DNA from: Acidobacteriota bacterium
GTDB lineage: Bacteria; Acidobacteriota; Blastocatellia; RBC074
Direction: 5' to 3'
DNA: 64,000 bases
Assembly: GCA_018269055.1 (NCBI GenBank)
Contig: JAFDVI010000025.1
Span: 74,503-138,502 of the forward strand
Position numbers and translations under genes: made by a program. Below, piece by piece: positions 16,009 to 26,105 of the stretch; within the stretch, counting starts at the first letter, position 1, and each line of letters starts with the position of its first letter. Below the pieces are notes generated by a model. It saw only the letters and a program-made list of their open reading frames with translations. It made no database searches and was not told the DNA's origin.

Positions 16009-16952
16009 CAGGCGGCTTTCCTTTCAGTAAGTCTTTCGACGGGTTTCGCACTGGTTAAGGTCAGGAAAATGTCTTCGAGTGAAGCTTGCGCCAGGGCGAT
16101 GTGGAAAACTTCCAGATGCTGGCCAACGAGCAGGCTATTGATTTGTGCGGCGGCTTCACGCGTCGTGGCTGTCACGGTCAGCAAACCGTCATTGCATCGT
16201 TGTACGTTCCAACCGGCGGCGATCAAACTGCGAACTGCTTGATCCGGATGTTTGACGCCAATGGTCAAATGCTCGCGCCGTTCGGCTTGCAACTCGGCCA
16301 ACGTTCCCTGAAACAGCAACCGGCCCTGGTGAATGATGCCGATGTGGCTGGCGATTTGTTCGACTTCGCTGAGCAGGTGACTGGACAAAAATACCGTGAT
16401 GCCGAATTCAGCGGGCAAACGGCGAATCAGATCGCGCATTTCGTGAATGCCCGCCGGGTCCAACCCATTTGTCGGCTCATCCAAAATCAGCAGTTCGGGT
16501 TTGTTCAGCAAGGCCAACGCCAATCCCAACCGTTGTCGCATGCCGAGCGAGTATTCGCGAACGCGGCGGTGCGCGTCGTTGGTGAGCTTCACGATGTCGA
16601 GCGCGCGGTCAATCAATTCGCGCGGTGCGCCGAGCAATCGTCGGGTGACTTCTAAATTTTCGCGCCCGTTCAAATGCGGGTACAGCGACGGCATTTCAAC
16701 CAGCGCGCCTACGCGTTGCATCAACGACCGGCGATTCGCAGCCAGCGGCTTGTCGAACAAACGAACTTCGCCAGCGTCCGGGCGAATCAACCCCAGCAGC
16801 ATTCTGATAGTTGTGGTCTTGCCCGCGCCATTCGGTCCCAAAAATCCATACACGCCCGCCGTCGGCACCAGCAAATTCACATCCTCCACGGCAAGCTGCG
16901 CCCCAAATCGGCGCGTCACCCCACGTGTTTCAATCGCAGTTTTCTGCATCAT
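16008..16952 (-). CDS. ABC transporter ATP-binding subunit (ABC-2 exporter)
   Basis: The protein has 314 residues. The start is at the tandem ATGs 16952/16949 behind GGAGGAA, not the longer frame from 16985. It carries Walker A GPNGAGKTTT, the Q-loop region, the signature YSLGMRQRLGLALALL, Walker B LLILDEPTNGLDP and the switch His in FLSSHLLSEVE. A C-terminal extension of about 90 residues is typical of the drug/bacitracin-exporter class. It drives the permease encoded by the overlapping next gene. Confidence 0.93.
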   Translation of the reverse strand: MMQKTAIETRGVTRRFGAQLAVEDVNLLVPTAGVYGFLGPNGAGKTTTIRMLLGLIRPDAGEVRLFDKPLAANRRSLMQRVGALVEMPSLYPHLNGRENLEVTRRLLGAPRELIDRALDIVKLTNDAHRRVREYSLGMRQRLGLALALLNKPELLILDEPTNGLDPAGIHEMRDLIRRLPAEFGITVFLSSHLLSEVEQIASHIGIIHQGRLLFQGTLAELQAERREHLTIGVKHPDQAVRSLIAAGWNVQRCNDGLLTVTATTREAAAQINSLLVGQHLEVFHIALAQASLEDIFLTLTSAKPVERLTERKAA

Positions 16953-17155
16953 TTCCTCCGGCAGCAAGAACGACATGGAAGCCAAATCATTAACAGGCTT
17001 CTCAGGGAACAGCGATCAGAGTTGGCGATCAGCCAGAAAAGAATTGATTGTGAGGCGGATTGACCGCTTTCGATTTGGCTCCAAGTGGTTTAAGGTTTCC
17101 GCCTGCAACTAAATCAAAATTCAACACACTGATAAACTTTTCAGGAGACCAACAC

Positions 17156-19045
17156 ATGCTTCAGTGCGACTCTCGACGGTTTCTGTACAACCTGCGTCTG
17201 CTTTCATTTTTGCTTTTGCTGCTACTGTTTGCTGCGCCTGCGTTTGCGCAGAACAAAGTTGAATACGAAATCTCGTTTCCCAATGCCGCTCATCACGAAG
17301 CGGAAATCACTGTGACATTCACCGGGGTTCCGGCGGGAAAACCGTTGGAAGTTCGCATGAGCCGATCGTCACCGGGGCGGTATTCCGCGCAGGAATTTTC
17401 CAAGAACGTTTACAGCGTTCGCGCAACGGACGGCAGCGGAACCGCGCTCAGCTTTACGCGACCGAATCCCACGCAATGGAACATCGCCGAGCATCGCGGC
17501 AAAGTGCAAATCAGTTACACGCTGTTTGGCGATCAGGGGTCTGGGACGTTCACGGGCATTGATCCTTCGATGGCGCACCTGAGCATTCCGGCGACGTTTA
17601 TGTGGGCGCGCGGGTTTGAAAACGCTCCGATTACCGTACGCTTCAAACTCTTGCCCGGATGGAAAATCGCCACACAGCTTGCGCCGACCGCCGACGCGGA
17701 AGTGTTCACCGCGCCGCACATGCAATACTTTATGGATTCGCCGACGATGCTGGCGAATTTCCGGCTGCGCGAATGGACGGTGCAATCCAACGGCAAGGCT
17801 TACAAAATGCGGCTGGCCATCAACGACCCGGCGGCTTCGGACAAGGAAGTGGACGAGTTCGCCGAAATGAGCAAGAAAATTGTCGAAGAGCAAAAGGCCA
17901 TTTTCGGCGAGACGCCGGATTACGATTTCGGCACCTATACTTTTATCGCCAACTACATTCCGCAAATCCGTGGCGACGGCATGGAGCATCGCAACTCGAC
18001 CAGTTTGACCAGCACGCGTTCCATCAAAGGTTCTCCGCTGGGAAATCTGGGAACTGTTTCGCACGAATACTTTCACTGCTGGAACGTGGAACGGTTGCGC
18101 CCGCGAACGATTGAGCCGTTCAGCTTTGAAGACGCGAATGTTTCAGACGGGCTTTGGCTGGCCGAAGGCTTTACGCAGTATTACGGCAATCTGGTGATGA
18201 AACGCGCGGGATTCAGCGGCGAAGACGCAGGTTTTGCGCGCGGCTTGGGATTCACAATCAACGCCATCGTCAATGCTCCGGGGCGAGTTTTGTTTGGCCC
18301 TGTCGAGATGAGCCAGCAGGCGGTTTACGCAGACGGCGCTCCGGCGGCGGACCCTACCAATTCGGTGAATAACTTTGTGTCTTACTACACCTACGGCAGC
18401 GCGATCGCGACGGGACTTGATCTGACGTTGCGAACGAAGTTCAGAGGGAAAACGTTGGATGGATACATGCGTGAGCTTTGGCAAAGTTTGGGCAAACACC
18501 AGAAGAACTACAATCCCGAAAAACCTTATACAATTCCGGATTTGAAAGCCGCGCTGGCGCGTTACACCGGCGATGCCGGGTTTGCGAATGAATTTTTCAC
18601 TCGCTACATCGAAGGCCACGAGGTTCCAGATTACGAAAGTTTACTGGCCAAAGCCGGGTTCCAGCTTCGCAAAGTTCGTCCCGGAAAAATCTGGCTGGAT
18701 GCTCAAGTTCGCGAACAAGGTGGAACGGTCGTTGTCGGAGGGCCTACGGTGCGCAACGGCCCGCTGTATAAAGCGGGATTGGATCGTGGCGATAAAATTT
18801 TGAGTTTCGATGGTCAGCCGGTGTCGAGTTCTTCCGACGTGCAAACGATCCTGGAAAAACACAAACCCGGCGATACCATCTCCATCCAAGCCGATCAGCG
18901 CGGCGTCAAGAAAACCACGCAACTGACGTTTGAGGAAGACCCCGCAATCGAAGTCGTCGCGTATGAATCCATCAACAAAGAGGTGACGCCGGAAATGAAA
19001 AAGCTGCGCGCCGAATGGCTGGGATCCCAAGTTGGGCGCCAGTAG
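17156..19045 (+). CDS. M61-family metallopeptidase with C-terminal PDZ domain, secreted
   Basis: The protein has 629 residues. The start is ATG 17156 after AGGAGA. A signal peptide occupies about 1-35 ([18 protein letters not shown]). An N-terminal beta domain is followed by the M61 (glycyl aminopeptidase) catalytic domain: zinc ligands HEYFH at about residues 303-307 in [15 protein letters not shown], with the third ligand in [15 protein letters not shown] domain near the C-terminus ([30 protein letters not shown]) probably binds substrate ends. It is a periplasmic or secreted peptidase. The gene is monocistronic and ends at a strong terminator. Confidence 0.93.
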   Translation: MLQCDSRRFLYNLRLLSFLLLLLLFAAPAFAQNKVEYEISFPNAAHHEAEITVTFTGVPAGKPLEVRMSRSSPGRYSAQEFSKNVYSVRATDGSGTALSFTRPNPTQWNIAEHRGKVQISYTLFGDQGSGTFTGIDPSMAHLSIPATFMWARGFENAPITVRFKLLPGWKIATQLAPTADAEVFTAPHMQYFMDSPTMLANFRLREWTVQSNGKAYKMRLAINDPAASDKEVDEFAEMSKKIVEEQKAIFGETPDYDFGTYTFIANYIPQIRGDGMEHRNSTSLTSTRSIKGSPLGNLGTVSHEYFHCWNVERLRPRTIEPFSFEDANVSDGLWLAEGFTQYYGNLVMKRAGFSGEDAGFARGLGFTINAIVNAPGRVLFGPVEMSQQAVYADGAPAADPTNSVNNFVSYYTYGSAIATGLDLTLRTKFRGKTLDGYMRELWQSLGKHQKNYNPEKPYTIPDLKAALARYTGDAGFANEFFTRYIEGHEVPDYESLLAKAGFQLRKVRPGKIWLDAQVREQGGTVVVGGPTVRNGPLYKAGLDRGDKILSFDGQPVSSSSDVQTILEKHKPGDTISIQADQRGVKKTTQLTFEEDPAIEVVAYESINKEVTPEMKKLRAEWLGSQVGRQ

Positions 19046-19065
19046 TGAAATCATGTTTGAAGACA

Positions 19066-19103
19066 AAAATAGCCTGCCGATTTACCTTCGGCAGGCTATT
19101 TTT
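19066..19103. terminator. Bidirectional intrinsic terminator
   Basis: A perfect 12-bp stem (19069-19080 with 19088-19099) surrounds a 7-base loop, with A-rich sequence before it and TTTTTT after it. It serves the M61 gene on the plus strand and the convergent small-protein gene on the minus strand. Confidence 0.9.
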
Positions 19104-19123
19104 TCACCTGAAAGGATTCCCGA

Positions 19124-19642
19124 TCACCAGCGCCGATATTGGTTGTAGCCAATGCTGTAGCCGCGGCTAAATCCTTCACGATAAGTCGCGCTTCCGTTTC
19201 GGAAGTGTTCGGAATTGTTGGGAGTTGGCCTTCGATGATCACGGGCATCTTCCTGGCCGCGATCTAAACCGTCTCGGTAACCTCTCTGGTATTCGGCACT
19301 GTTGTAACCGTAACCATTGTTATAGCCATAATTATTGTAGCCATACCCTGGATACCCATAATTGTAGTAGCCATAGTTACCGTTGTTACGGTAGTACCGG
19401 TTTCTTTCGACCCGATCTGGAATGCCATTGCGGTTTATGTCAATTCGTCCGCGGCGAGTTTCAAAACGATCATTGATTCCATCGTGATTTCGATCATTCC
19501 GATACTCCCTCCGCTGATCATTGTCATTTCGACGATGTTCTCCACGCCGGCCTTGTGCATATGCGTTAGTGAAAGCGCCAGTACCCAGAAAAAGTCCCCC
19601 AGCTATTGCAAGTGACAAAATTCCTTTTTTCAAATTGATCAT
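19124..19642 (-). CDS. Small secreted Tyr/Gly/Asn-rich protein with Ca-binding-like Asp loops
   Basis: The protein has 172 residues. It has a signal peptide (LSLAIAGGLFLGTGAFTNAYA), then a very basic, Arg/Asn/Asp-rich segment with two loops resembling thrombospondin type-3/EF-hand calcium loops (DRNHDGINDRFE, DINRNGIPDRVE). A YG/NY-rich stretch follows (about residues 82-112), then two related motifs, YQRGYRDGLDRGQEDAR and YREGFSRGYSIGYNQY. It is likely an extracellular or envelope structural protein. No enzyme motif is seen, and no function is assigned. Confidence 0.8.
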   Translation of the reverse strand: MINLKKGILSLAIAGGLFLGTGAFTNAYAQGRRGEHRRNDNDQRREYRNDRNHDGINDRFETRRGRIDINRNGIPDRVERNRYYRNNGNYGYYNYGYPGYGYNNYGYNNGYGYNSAEYQRGYRDGLDRGQEDARDHRRPTPNNSEHFRNGSATYREGFSRGYSIGYNQYRRW

Positions 19643-19852
19643 ACTTCCTCCTTTTCAACTCATGATAATTGCAGGTTTCGTGCCATTCAGAGATGAGACT
19701 GAACCTATAGTAAACACAAAGGATTAGAGCCTGGCGAAACTTGGATTAGCGGGATATAAACCCCATTCAGAATACAAATTGCTGAAATCGTGTGTGTTCA
19801 AGGACAAATTGATATCACGCACAGATAAGCAAATTCAGTTGACCGGTTTACG

Positions 19853-20926
19853 ATGAAAATAACCTTTGTTTTGCCAATGTATTTGAATGCGCCATCAGGT
19901 GGATTCAAAGTGGTTTACGAATATGCCAATCGTCTGACTGCGCTCGGCCATCAGGTGGCAATCGTTCATCCCAGAACTCTTGAACCTTCAACAAGCCCCA
20001 TTGAAGCGATCAAAAAACGGCTTTGGAAATTCAAACAGCGGATGGTAAATCATCCTCTGGTTTCGTGGATTGAGGTGGATACCGGAGTCAATCTGTTGCT
20101 CGTGACGGATTTGAGTGAAACCAACATTCCTGACGCAGATGTTGTGATCGCCACGGCCTGCGAAACTGCGTTTCCGGTCGCGACGTTCGCGGCCAGAAAC
20201 GGGAAGAAGTTTTATCTGGTGCAATCTTACGAAACCTGGAACCAGCCGGAAGAATTCGTTTTGGCAAGCTGGAAATTGCCATTGCACAAAATCGTAATTT
20301 CCCGCCACCTGTTTGAAATTGCTTGCGAATTGAGAGAGGGGCATCGAACGACGCGAATTCCCAATGGAATTGATTTGGCCGATTTTCAGTTGCGAACTCC
20401 AATCACAAAGCGGGAGTTACGAATCGGAATGCTGGCGCATCCCAACGAAGCGAAAGGAACACGCGATGGAGTGCAGGCGCTGGAAATCATCCGGCGAACT
20501 TATTCCCATGTGCAGGTGGTTTTCTTTGGCACGGAGGCTCGACTGAATTTCATTCCGGACTGGATTCGGTACAAACGCCAACCGGCAAAAGACAAGCTGG
20601 TTGATCTGTACAATTCCTGCCGAATTTTTCTGAATCCAAGTTGGACGGAAGGCTGGGGACTGACCTCCGCCGAAGCGATGGCTTGCGGCTGCGCGCTGGT
20701 TTCCGCGGACAACGGAGGCGTCAACGATTTTTGTGTGAATGGTGAAACCGGGGTGATTGTGCCCATCAAAAGCCCGGAGTTGCTGGCTGAGGGCATTTTG
20801 AAGTTACTCGCCAACGACGAGTTACGAGTGAAACTCGCGTTGGCCGGCCATCGGAACATTCAACAATTCACCTGGGAACGCGCGGCCACTTCGCTCTTTG
20901 AAGCCCTCTCGTCCGGTCTCAATTGA
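19853..20926 (+). CDS. Family 4 glycosyltransferase
   Basis: The protein has 357 residues with the GT-B layout. The N-terminal Rossmann domain has [20 protein letters not shown] and a donor-site linker [10 protein letters not shown]. The C-terminal domain carries the family 4 signature [20 protein letters not shown] followed by [19 protein letters not shown]. It transfers a sugar from an activated donor, probably in cell-surface glycan or glycoconjugate synthesis. The 210 bases upstream show no gene. The last 8 bases overlap the convergent MoxR gene. Confidence 0.93.
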   Translation: MKITFVLPMYLNAPSGGFKVVYEYANRLTALGHQVAIVHPRTLEPSTSPIEAIKKRLWKFKQRMVNHPLVSWIEVDTGVNLLLVTDLSETNIPDADVVIATACETAFPVATFAARNGKKFYLVQSYETWNQPEEFVLASWKLPLHKIVISRHLFEIACELREGHRTTRIPNGIDLADFQLRTPITKRELRIGMLAHPNEAKGTRDGVQALEIIRRTYSHVQVVFFGTEARLNFIPDWIRYKRQPAKDKLVDLYNSCRIFLNPSWTEGWGLTSAEAMACGCALVSADNGGVNDFCVNGETGVIVPIKSPELLAEGILKLLANDELRVKLALAGHRNIQQFTWERAATSLFEALSSGLN

Positions 20927-22388
20927 CTCTTCCACTGCTCCAATCATCGAAGGTTTGCCGCCGGTTCGGGCGTTCCGGGGACGCTTGTTTGTAACTGGTT
21001 TTGCCTTTTTCTTCATTACGGGCGAGTTTCTTTTGCGAATGCAAGCCTTCCAGAATCAATTCACACGCGGCAATCAATGAGGCTTCGGAATCGGTTTCGA
21101 GCTTTCCGTTGCGCGCGGCGTCCACCAAGCCTCTGACTTTCTTCAACTGGTTCAGAGCTTCCTCGGCGGTCATGACATCGCCGAGCGCCAGCGACTTGCC
21201 CTGATTGAAAAAATCCATCACGTAACGGAAATCCACGCCGTTGTATCGTTCCTGAAAAACTTCGCCGCAGGCTTTGCGGATCAAATCGCGCGCGATGCGT
21301 TCGGCGCCGACCTGTTCGCCTTCGTATTCCAGTTCCAGTTTGCCTGTGATGGCGGGAATCGCCGCGTACACATCGCTGATGCGCGGAGCGGCGTCCATTT
21401 CGCCGTTTTGCAGTGCGCGGCGTTCGGCGTTCGACACCACGCTTTCCAACACGGAAATCGGCAGCCGCTGGCTGACGCCGGAACGTTTATCAATCCGTTT
21501 GTCTTCGCGCGCCAGAAAGGCGATCTGTTCGACAACCTCAAAAATCAAATCCGGAACTTTGACATTCAGTTCGTCGCTTTCGCGGTCAAACCACGCTTCC
21601 TGTTTGGTGATGGAAATTCCCAAGTTCAGCGAAGCCGGATAATGCGTTTGAATTTCCGCGCCGATGCGGTCTTTGAGTGGCGTGATGATTTTGCCGCGCG
21701 CGGTGTAATCTTCTGGGTTGGCGGAAAAGACCAGCATCACATCCAACGGCAATCGCACGGGGTAACCTTTGATCTGCACGTCGCCTTCCTGAAGGATGTT
21801 GAACAATCCAACCTGAATCTTTCCGGCCAAATCCGGCAATTCGTTGATCGCGAAAATGCCTCGGTTGGCGCGCGGCAATAAACCGTAATGGATCGTCAAT
21901 TCGTCGGAAAGCAGGTGGCCTCCGCGCGCGGCTTTGATTGGGTCAACGTCGCCGATGATGTCGGCGATGGTCACATCGGGCGTCGCCAGTTTTTCCACAT
22001 ATCGCGCATCGCGTCCGATCCAGGCAATCGGCGCGTTGTCGCCTTTTTCTGCCAGCAACTGTTTGCCGTAGGCGCTCAAGGGAGCGAACGGATCGTCATT
22101 GATTTCCGAACCGGCCAGCGCTGGAATCTCTTCGTCCAGCAAACTGGTGAGTTCGCGCAAAATTCGGCTCTTTGCTTGACCACGCAACCCCAGCAGGATG
22201 ATGTTCTGCCGTGCCAACAACGCGTTGACCAGTTGCGGAATGACAGTGTCTTCGTACCCGATCACGCCGGGAAACAGCGTTTCGCCAAGCTGAAGCCGTT
22301 TGATCAAGTTGTGACGAACTTCGGATTTGATGGAGCGGCTGCGATAGCCCGCAGCTTTCAACTCGCCTACGGTTTGCGGTTTGGACAT
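20919..22388 (-). CDS. MoxR/Mg-chelatase-I-like AAA+ ATPase
   Basis: The protein has 489 residues. Walker A is GLRGQAKS (about residues 68-75). A Walker-B-like [11 protein letters not shown] and a sensor region [13 protein letters not shown] with [14 protein letters not shown] follow; these are typical of the ChlI/BchI-like MoxR branch. A C-terminal helical lid and a Lys/Arg-rich tail complete it. Such ATPases act as chaperones that insert cofactors or remodel targets together with a vWA protein. No vWA gene is adjacent; the one at 50506-51891 is the natural candidate partner by family. Confidence 0.9.
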   Translation of the reverse strand: MSKPQTVGELKAAGYRSRSIKSEVRHNLIKRLQLGETLFPGVIGYEDTVIPQLVNALLARQNIILLGLRGQAKSRILRELTSLLDEEIPALAGSEINDDPFAPLSAYGKQLLAEKGDNAPIAWIGRDARYVEKLATPDVTIADIIGDVDPIKAARGGHLLSDELTIHYGLLPRANRGIFAINELPDLAGKIQVGLFNILQEGDVQIKGYPVRLPLDVMLVFSANPEDYTARGKIITPLKDRIGAEIQTHYPASLNLGISITKQEAWFDRESDELNVKVPDLIFEVVEQIAFLAREDKRIDKRSGVSQRLPISVLESVVSNAERRALQNGEMDAAPRISDVYAAIPAITGKLELEYEGEQVGAERIARDLIRKACGEVFQERYNGVDFRYVMDFFNQGKSLALGDVMTAEEALNQLKKVRGLVDAARNGKLETDSEASLIAACELILEGLHSQKKLARNEEKGKTSYKQASPERPNRRQTFDDWSSGRVN

Positions 22389-22500
22389 AGGAATGACGAC
22401 CTCGTGGAATTTGAAATTGATGAAATGTTGGGGAAAAGATCAACCTCAAATTGATCTTAGCCGTCAGTTCCCAGCCGTGCAAGTTTGGCTTTTTGTATTG

Positions 22501-25500
22501 TTATTTGATTTGAATCGTGACGGTATTGGCAGTTTTGTTGTCTACGTTCAGCACGACGTTGACTTCGCCTCGGCCTATCAGCGCGCGTGGAAGCCGTATG
22601 TTGCATTGATCCAAACCGACATATCCGTCCGCTGCGCCCGCAAACAGCACTTCGGAATTCAGGCCACCGACCATTGCATTCACCCCAGCCAGGCTGCTGC
22701 GGAATCGCCAACCCGTGCCATAAGCAACCAGGAACACCTGATCCGTTGCCGGGCCTAAATCAATCGGCACGGGAACATAATGGCCGGTCGTTGTGTCAAA
22801 ACGCGAGATTGATTCGTAAATCAATTGACCGTCGGATTTCAGGCGCAGCGCAACGGCAGAAGCCAGACCTTGTCCGTTGGCATTGGTGGAAAAGAATCCG
22901 GGAGCGACCGAGGCTACATTGAGCGTTCCGGTGGAAAGGGTTCCGTCTCCGCTGGCAACGATGATGGTTGCCAAGCCGGGAGCCGTTCCGCTGGGAACCA
23001 GATAATTGATCTGGGTCGGCGCGACGAAAAATAGCGGAGCCATTCGTTCGATTCCATTGCTATCGCGAATGGTGACTGTTGTGCCTCCGAGCGTGGTGGG
23101 CAGCGGAATGGTGTTTGACGAACTGATTTGCGTCGCTAATTTGTCGCCGAAGGCAGCAACGATGGATTCGGGTGCCAGCTCAATTCCTGAAAAACTGGCG
23201 GCGGAAACGCTGGTGACGGGCGGCGTGCCGGCTTTTCGCTTGAGCATGCGCACACGGTTGTTGACTGTATCGGTGAAAATCAAATCACCATTTGCCAGCG
23301 TGGCGATACTGCAGGTGACTTGAATATCATTAGTTGCGGTTCCCGGATTCGGCAAATTCAGCCGCGCCAGCGGGCCATCGCCGCCGTCGCCCGAAAAGCC
23401 CGGGCTGCCGGTTCCGGCGACCACGCTGGTTGTGCCAAGCGAGTTATTCGGAGCCTGCAAGTCAAGAATTTGCTGCGACACCGCGTTGGTGATGAAAATC
23501 TTTCCGCTGACATCCACTGTCAGATCGCGCGGACGGCGAATGTTTCGCGACCCGTCGGCGATGACCGAAAACGTCGTGGCGGTCGGGGTGTCCTGACGCA
23601 GAATTCTGTTGTTGCGCGTGTCCGCAATGTGCAATCGGCCTGCGCCGTCAAACGCGATGCCTGTCGGGCCAAACAATGTTTGTTGGGTTCCATCGCCGAA
23701 AACTGTGCTGACGGTTCCAGATTGCGCGTCAACTTTGCGAATGCGGTTGTTTCCCTGATCGGCGATGAAAACATTTCCGGCACGATCCACGGCTACATCG
23801 GTCGGGAAAAACGCGACGCGGTTGGCGGGCATTCCGTCACCGAGCGATTGAGGATTGTTGGGCGGGCGAACGCCTGCAATGTCTTTGATTTGCCCTGGCG
23901 GAACGACGACTTTGGCATCGCCGCTGCCGGGAAAAAATGTCACGTCGGCATTGGATGTGTTTAGAAAGCGAATGATGCCGCTGCGCCGACCTGTCACCGA
24001 TGTCGGCGGAACTTTGATCAATGCGCCGGCTTGCGAATCGGTGATGAACAATCCATTCGCCGCCGGATACAACCCTTGCGGCGTCAGAAACAGTGCCGTC
24101 GTGATGCGGTCGTCTACCTGAAACTCTCCGGCCTCGCGGTTAAGCGTGATGATCTGGCCGGGTTGCACGGTCGTGGCATACGGCGTGGTGACGAATAATG
24201 TCACGGGAGCATTCGTTCGGTTGACGAACCGCAGCCGGTTGTTGCCCGAATCGGCGATGAACAAATTCCCTTGCGAATCCGCGGCGACTCCTGTCGGAGC
24301 GAAAAGCTCGGCGTATGTGGCCTGCGTGTTGTCGTAAGGCGAAGGCTGGCCGCTGCCGACAATGGTGTTAATAACATTCAGCGGAATCGTCGTGCCCAAA
24401 ATGGTTTGGGTTCCACCGGTGAGCGTGACGAAGCGGATCCGTTTGTAACGAAAATCCGGGAGGTACAGTCCGCGCCCATCCACGGCGATGCCCAACGTGG
24501 TGTTTGCCGTGCTGTCCGGGATGTTCAGATATGCCTGCAATGCCGAAGCGCCGTCTCCGCAGGTCGGCGAGTTGTTTACGTCACACAATTGCATGTTGGG
24601 ATTGCCTGCGACGATGGTTTTCACGCCGACTGAGTTGATGCGCATGATTTGTTGCGCATTGCCGAGCGCAACGTAAATGTCGCCGGTTGGAGATACGGTG
24701 ATGCCGGTTGGATATTCCAACCCCGAAGCCACTGTGCTGATCGTGCCGGTGATATTGACGCGGCGAACGCTGCCCTGAATGGTGCGTGCATCTCCGCCAT
24801 CGGCGATTAACAAACTGTTGTTGCTTTCAAAAACCAATCCTGTTGGCGTCGTTAATCTGGCAGAAGTCGCAGGACCGCCATCTCCGTTTCCGGTTTGAGG
24901 ATTGCCCCCTCCGGCGACAACAACCTGGCCGCCGGAACTGTTGAGTTTCAACACCAACCGTCCGGCGATAAAATGAATTTCGCGGGTTGTGGGATGGATT
25001 GCCACGGCTCGAAAGGTCGCTTGGTCAGGCGAAGCAACAGTGCTGATCGTTCCAGGCACAATGGTTTTTCCCAATACGGTTAGATTCTGGGCTCCCACAT
25101 TGATGACTCGGATGGCCAGAAAAGAAGGAATAGTCAGATAAACTGCGTCGCCCGAAGGGTCCACTGCCACGCCAGTGACTTGCGCCAGGTCAGTATCCAG
25201 CGGCGAAATGCCGTCGTCGCTTTGAACGCCACCGCCTGCGATCAAATTAATGTTGCCGGGTTGAATGGTGACCCCAGCCAGGGTGACGGGGACCGATGAA
25301 GTGCTGGCAAAACGTAGTAAACTGGTGCCGTCTACTTCATCCACAACAAAAAAACCGCGCCCGCGAGGATCAAGCGCGACAGCGGTGGGCAATACCATCG
25401 GAGCTTGTCTGGCAGGAACATCGGAACCAAAACCGCCTCCAGCGATGGTTGAAATGGTCGTTTCGGTTGTTTGCGGTGAAATCGCCGACGCGATCTGGCG

Positions 25501-25608
25501 CGGGAGAAATTTTGTTGCAGCACAAGCCAGCACGGCAAGCAAAATCAAAAGACGAAAACGGGAAGTTATGATCATAGGTGAGGAGTTCTTCTGGTGTGTA
25601 GCATTCAT
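22501..25608 (-). CDS. Secreted NHL-repeat beta-propeller protein with Solibacter-type C-terminal domain (TIGR03437)
   Basis: The protein has 1035 residues. The start is ATG 25608 after AAGGAG; a 47-codon upstream extension has no ribosome site. A signal peptide lies near residues 12-40. Many NHL-type repeats follow (GVAVDPSGDAVYLT, GVAADSQGNLFIADSGNNRLRF, DVAVDRAGNVFIADQGNNRI, GIAFDGAGRLHIADTRNNRI) and should form one or two beta-propellers. The last 230 residues match the Solibacter uncharacterised C-terminal domain (SGIELAPESIVAAFGDKLAT, FFVAPTQINYLVPSGTAPG, VGLDQCNIRLPRALIGRG). It is extracellular, probably binding polymers or other proteins. This domain is the clearest taxonomic marker in the window. 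Confidence 0.92.
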   Translation of the reverse strand: MNATHQKNSSPMIITSRFRLLILLAVLACAATKFLPRQIASAISPQTTETTISTIAGGGFGSDVPARQAPMVLPTAVALDPRGRGFFVVDEVDGTSLLRFASTSSVPVTLAGVTIQPGNINLIAGGGVQSDDGISPLDTDLAQVTGVAVDPSGDAVYLTIPSFLAIRVINVGAQNLTVLGKTIVPGTISTVASPDQATFRAVAIHPTTREIHFIAGRLVLKLNSSGGQVVVAGGGNPQTGNGDGGPATSARLTTPTGLVFESNNSLLIADGGDARTIQGSVRRVNITGTISTVASGLEYPTGITVSPTGDIYVALGNAQQIMRINSVGVKTIVAGNPNMQLCDVNNSPTCGDGASALQAYLNIPDSTANTTLGIAVDGRGLYLPDFRYKRIRFVTLTGGTQTILGTTIPLNVINTIVGSGQPSPYDNTQATYAELFAPTGVAADSQGNLFIADSGNNRLRFVNRTNAPVTLFVTTPYATTVQPGQIITLNREAGEFQVDDRITTALFLTPQGLYPAANGLFITDSQAGALIKVPPTSVTGRRSGIIRFLNTSNADVTFFPGSGDAKVVVPPGQIKDIAGVRPPNNPQSLGDGMPANRVAFFPTDVAVDRAGNVFIADQGNNRIRKVDAQSGTVSTVFGDGTQQTLFGPTGIAFDGAGRLHIADTRNNRILRQDTPTATTFSVIADGSRNIRRPRDLTVDVSGKIFITNAVSQQILDLQAPNNSLGTTSVVAGTGSPGFSGDGGDGPLARLNLPNPGTATNDIQVTCSIATLANGDLIFTDTVNNRVRMLKRKAGTPPVTSVSAASFSGIELAPESIVAAFGDKLATQISSSNTIPLPTTLGGTTVTIRDSNGIERMAPLFFVAPTQINYLVPSGTAPGLATIIVASGDGTLSTGTLNVASVAPGFFSTNANGQGLASAVALRLKSDGQLIYESISRFDTTTGHYVPVPIDLGPATDQVFLVAYGTGWRFRSSLAGVNAMVGGLNSEVLFAGAADGYVGLDQCNIRLPRALIGRGEVNVVLNVDNKTANTVTIQIK

Positions 25609-26105
25609 CGTCTGTTCTCCTTGCAGGAGCGGGGAAGCGAACCGGGTGAGACCATCGGCAATGCGATGAATCATTAATGAGCAACTGGTGTCGGGGTAAA
25701 TTGGCGGTCGGATTTGGTGATCAAATGATTGAGTTTTTGATTCACTCAATCAAGCAGGGCTTCATTCAATAAGGCGGGCATTAGACCATCAAGCCTCGCG
25801 GCAAGTCAATAAAAAGTCCCTGACGCAATTGGCAGCCACCAGCGATAGGTCGCCGTTCGGCCATGATTCCATCGAAAATAGTCCGGGCAACTAATTTTTG
25901 TTGCTTCGTCATCTGAGACGGCCTTAAGATCACGCCCCCAGAGTAAGAATTTTGCAGTTGGTTCCATTGTCGTTTCGTAAGCAAGCTCTCTCAGCAAGTT
26001 CTTGAAGCCAACAAGTCAACCACCCCTGACCTGTGCCGCTTCAGCCTATTGCCCCGATCTTTTTATCCCAATCTGAACGCCGTCGTTTAACAGAAAGGAT
26101 CGTTT
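25609..26105. other. Divergent intergenic region, no gene seen
   Basis: The stretch separates the leftward NHL gene from the rightward DUF3857 gene and should hold both promoters. Short leftward ORFs here have no homology signal or ribosome site. A 9-bp inverted repeat (25726-25734 with 25744-25752, TGATTGAGT/ACTCAATCA) with a 9-base spacer could be an operator or hairpin. Confidence 0.4.

Noticed and set aside
25781..25984. Small leftward ORF in the intergenic region before the DUF3857 genes
   Set aside because: No ribosome site, no hydrophobic or family pattern, and overlapping frames of similar length.
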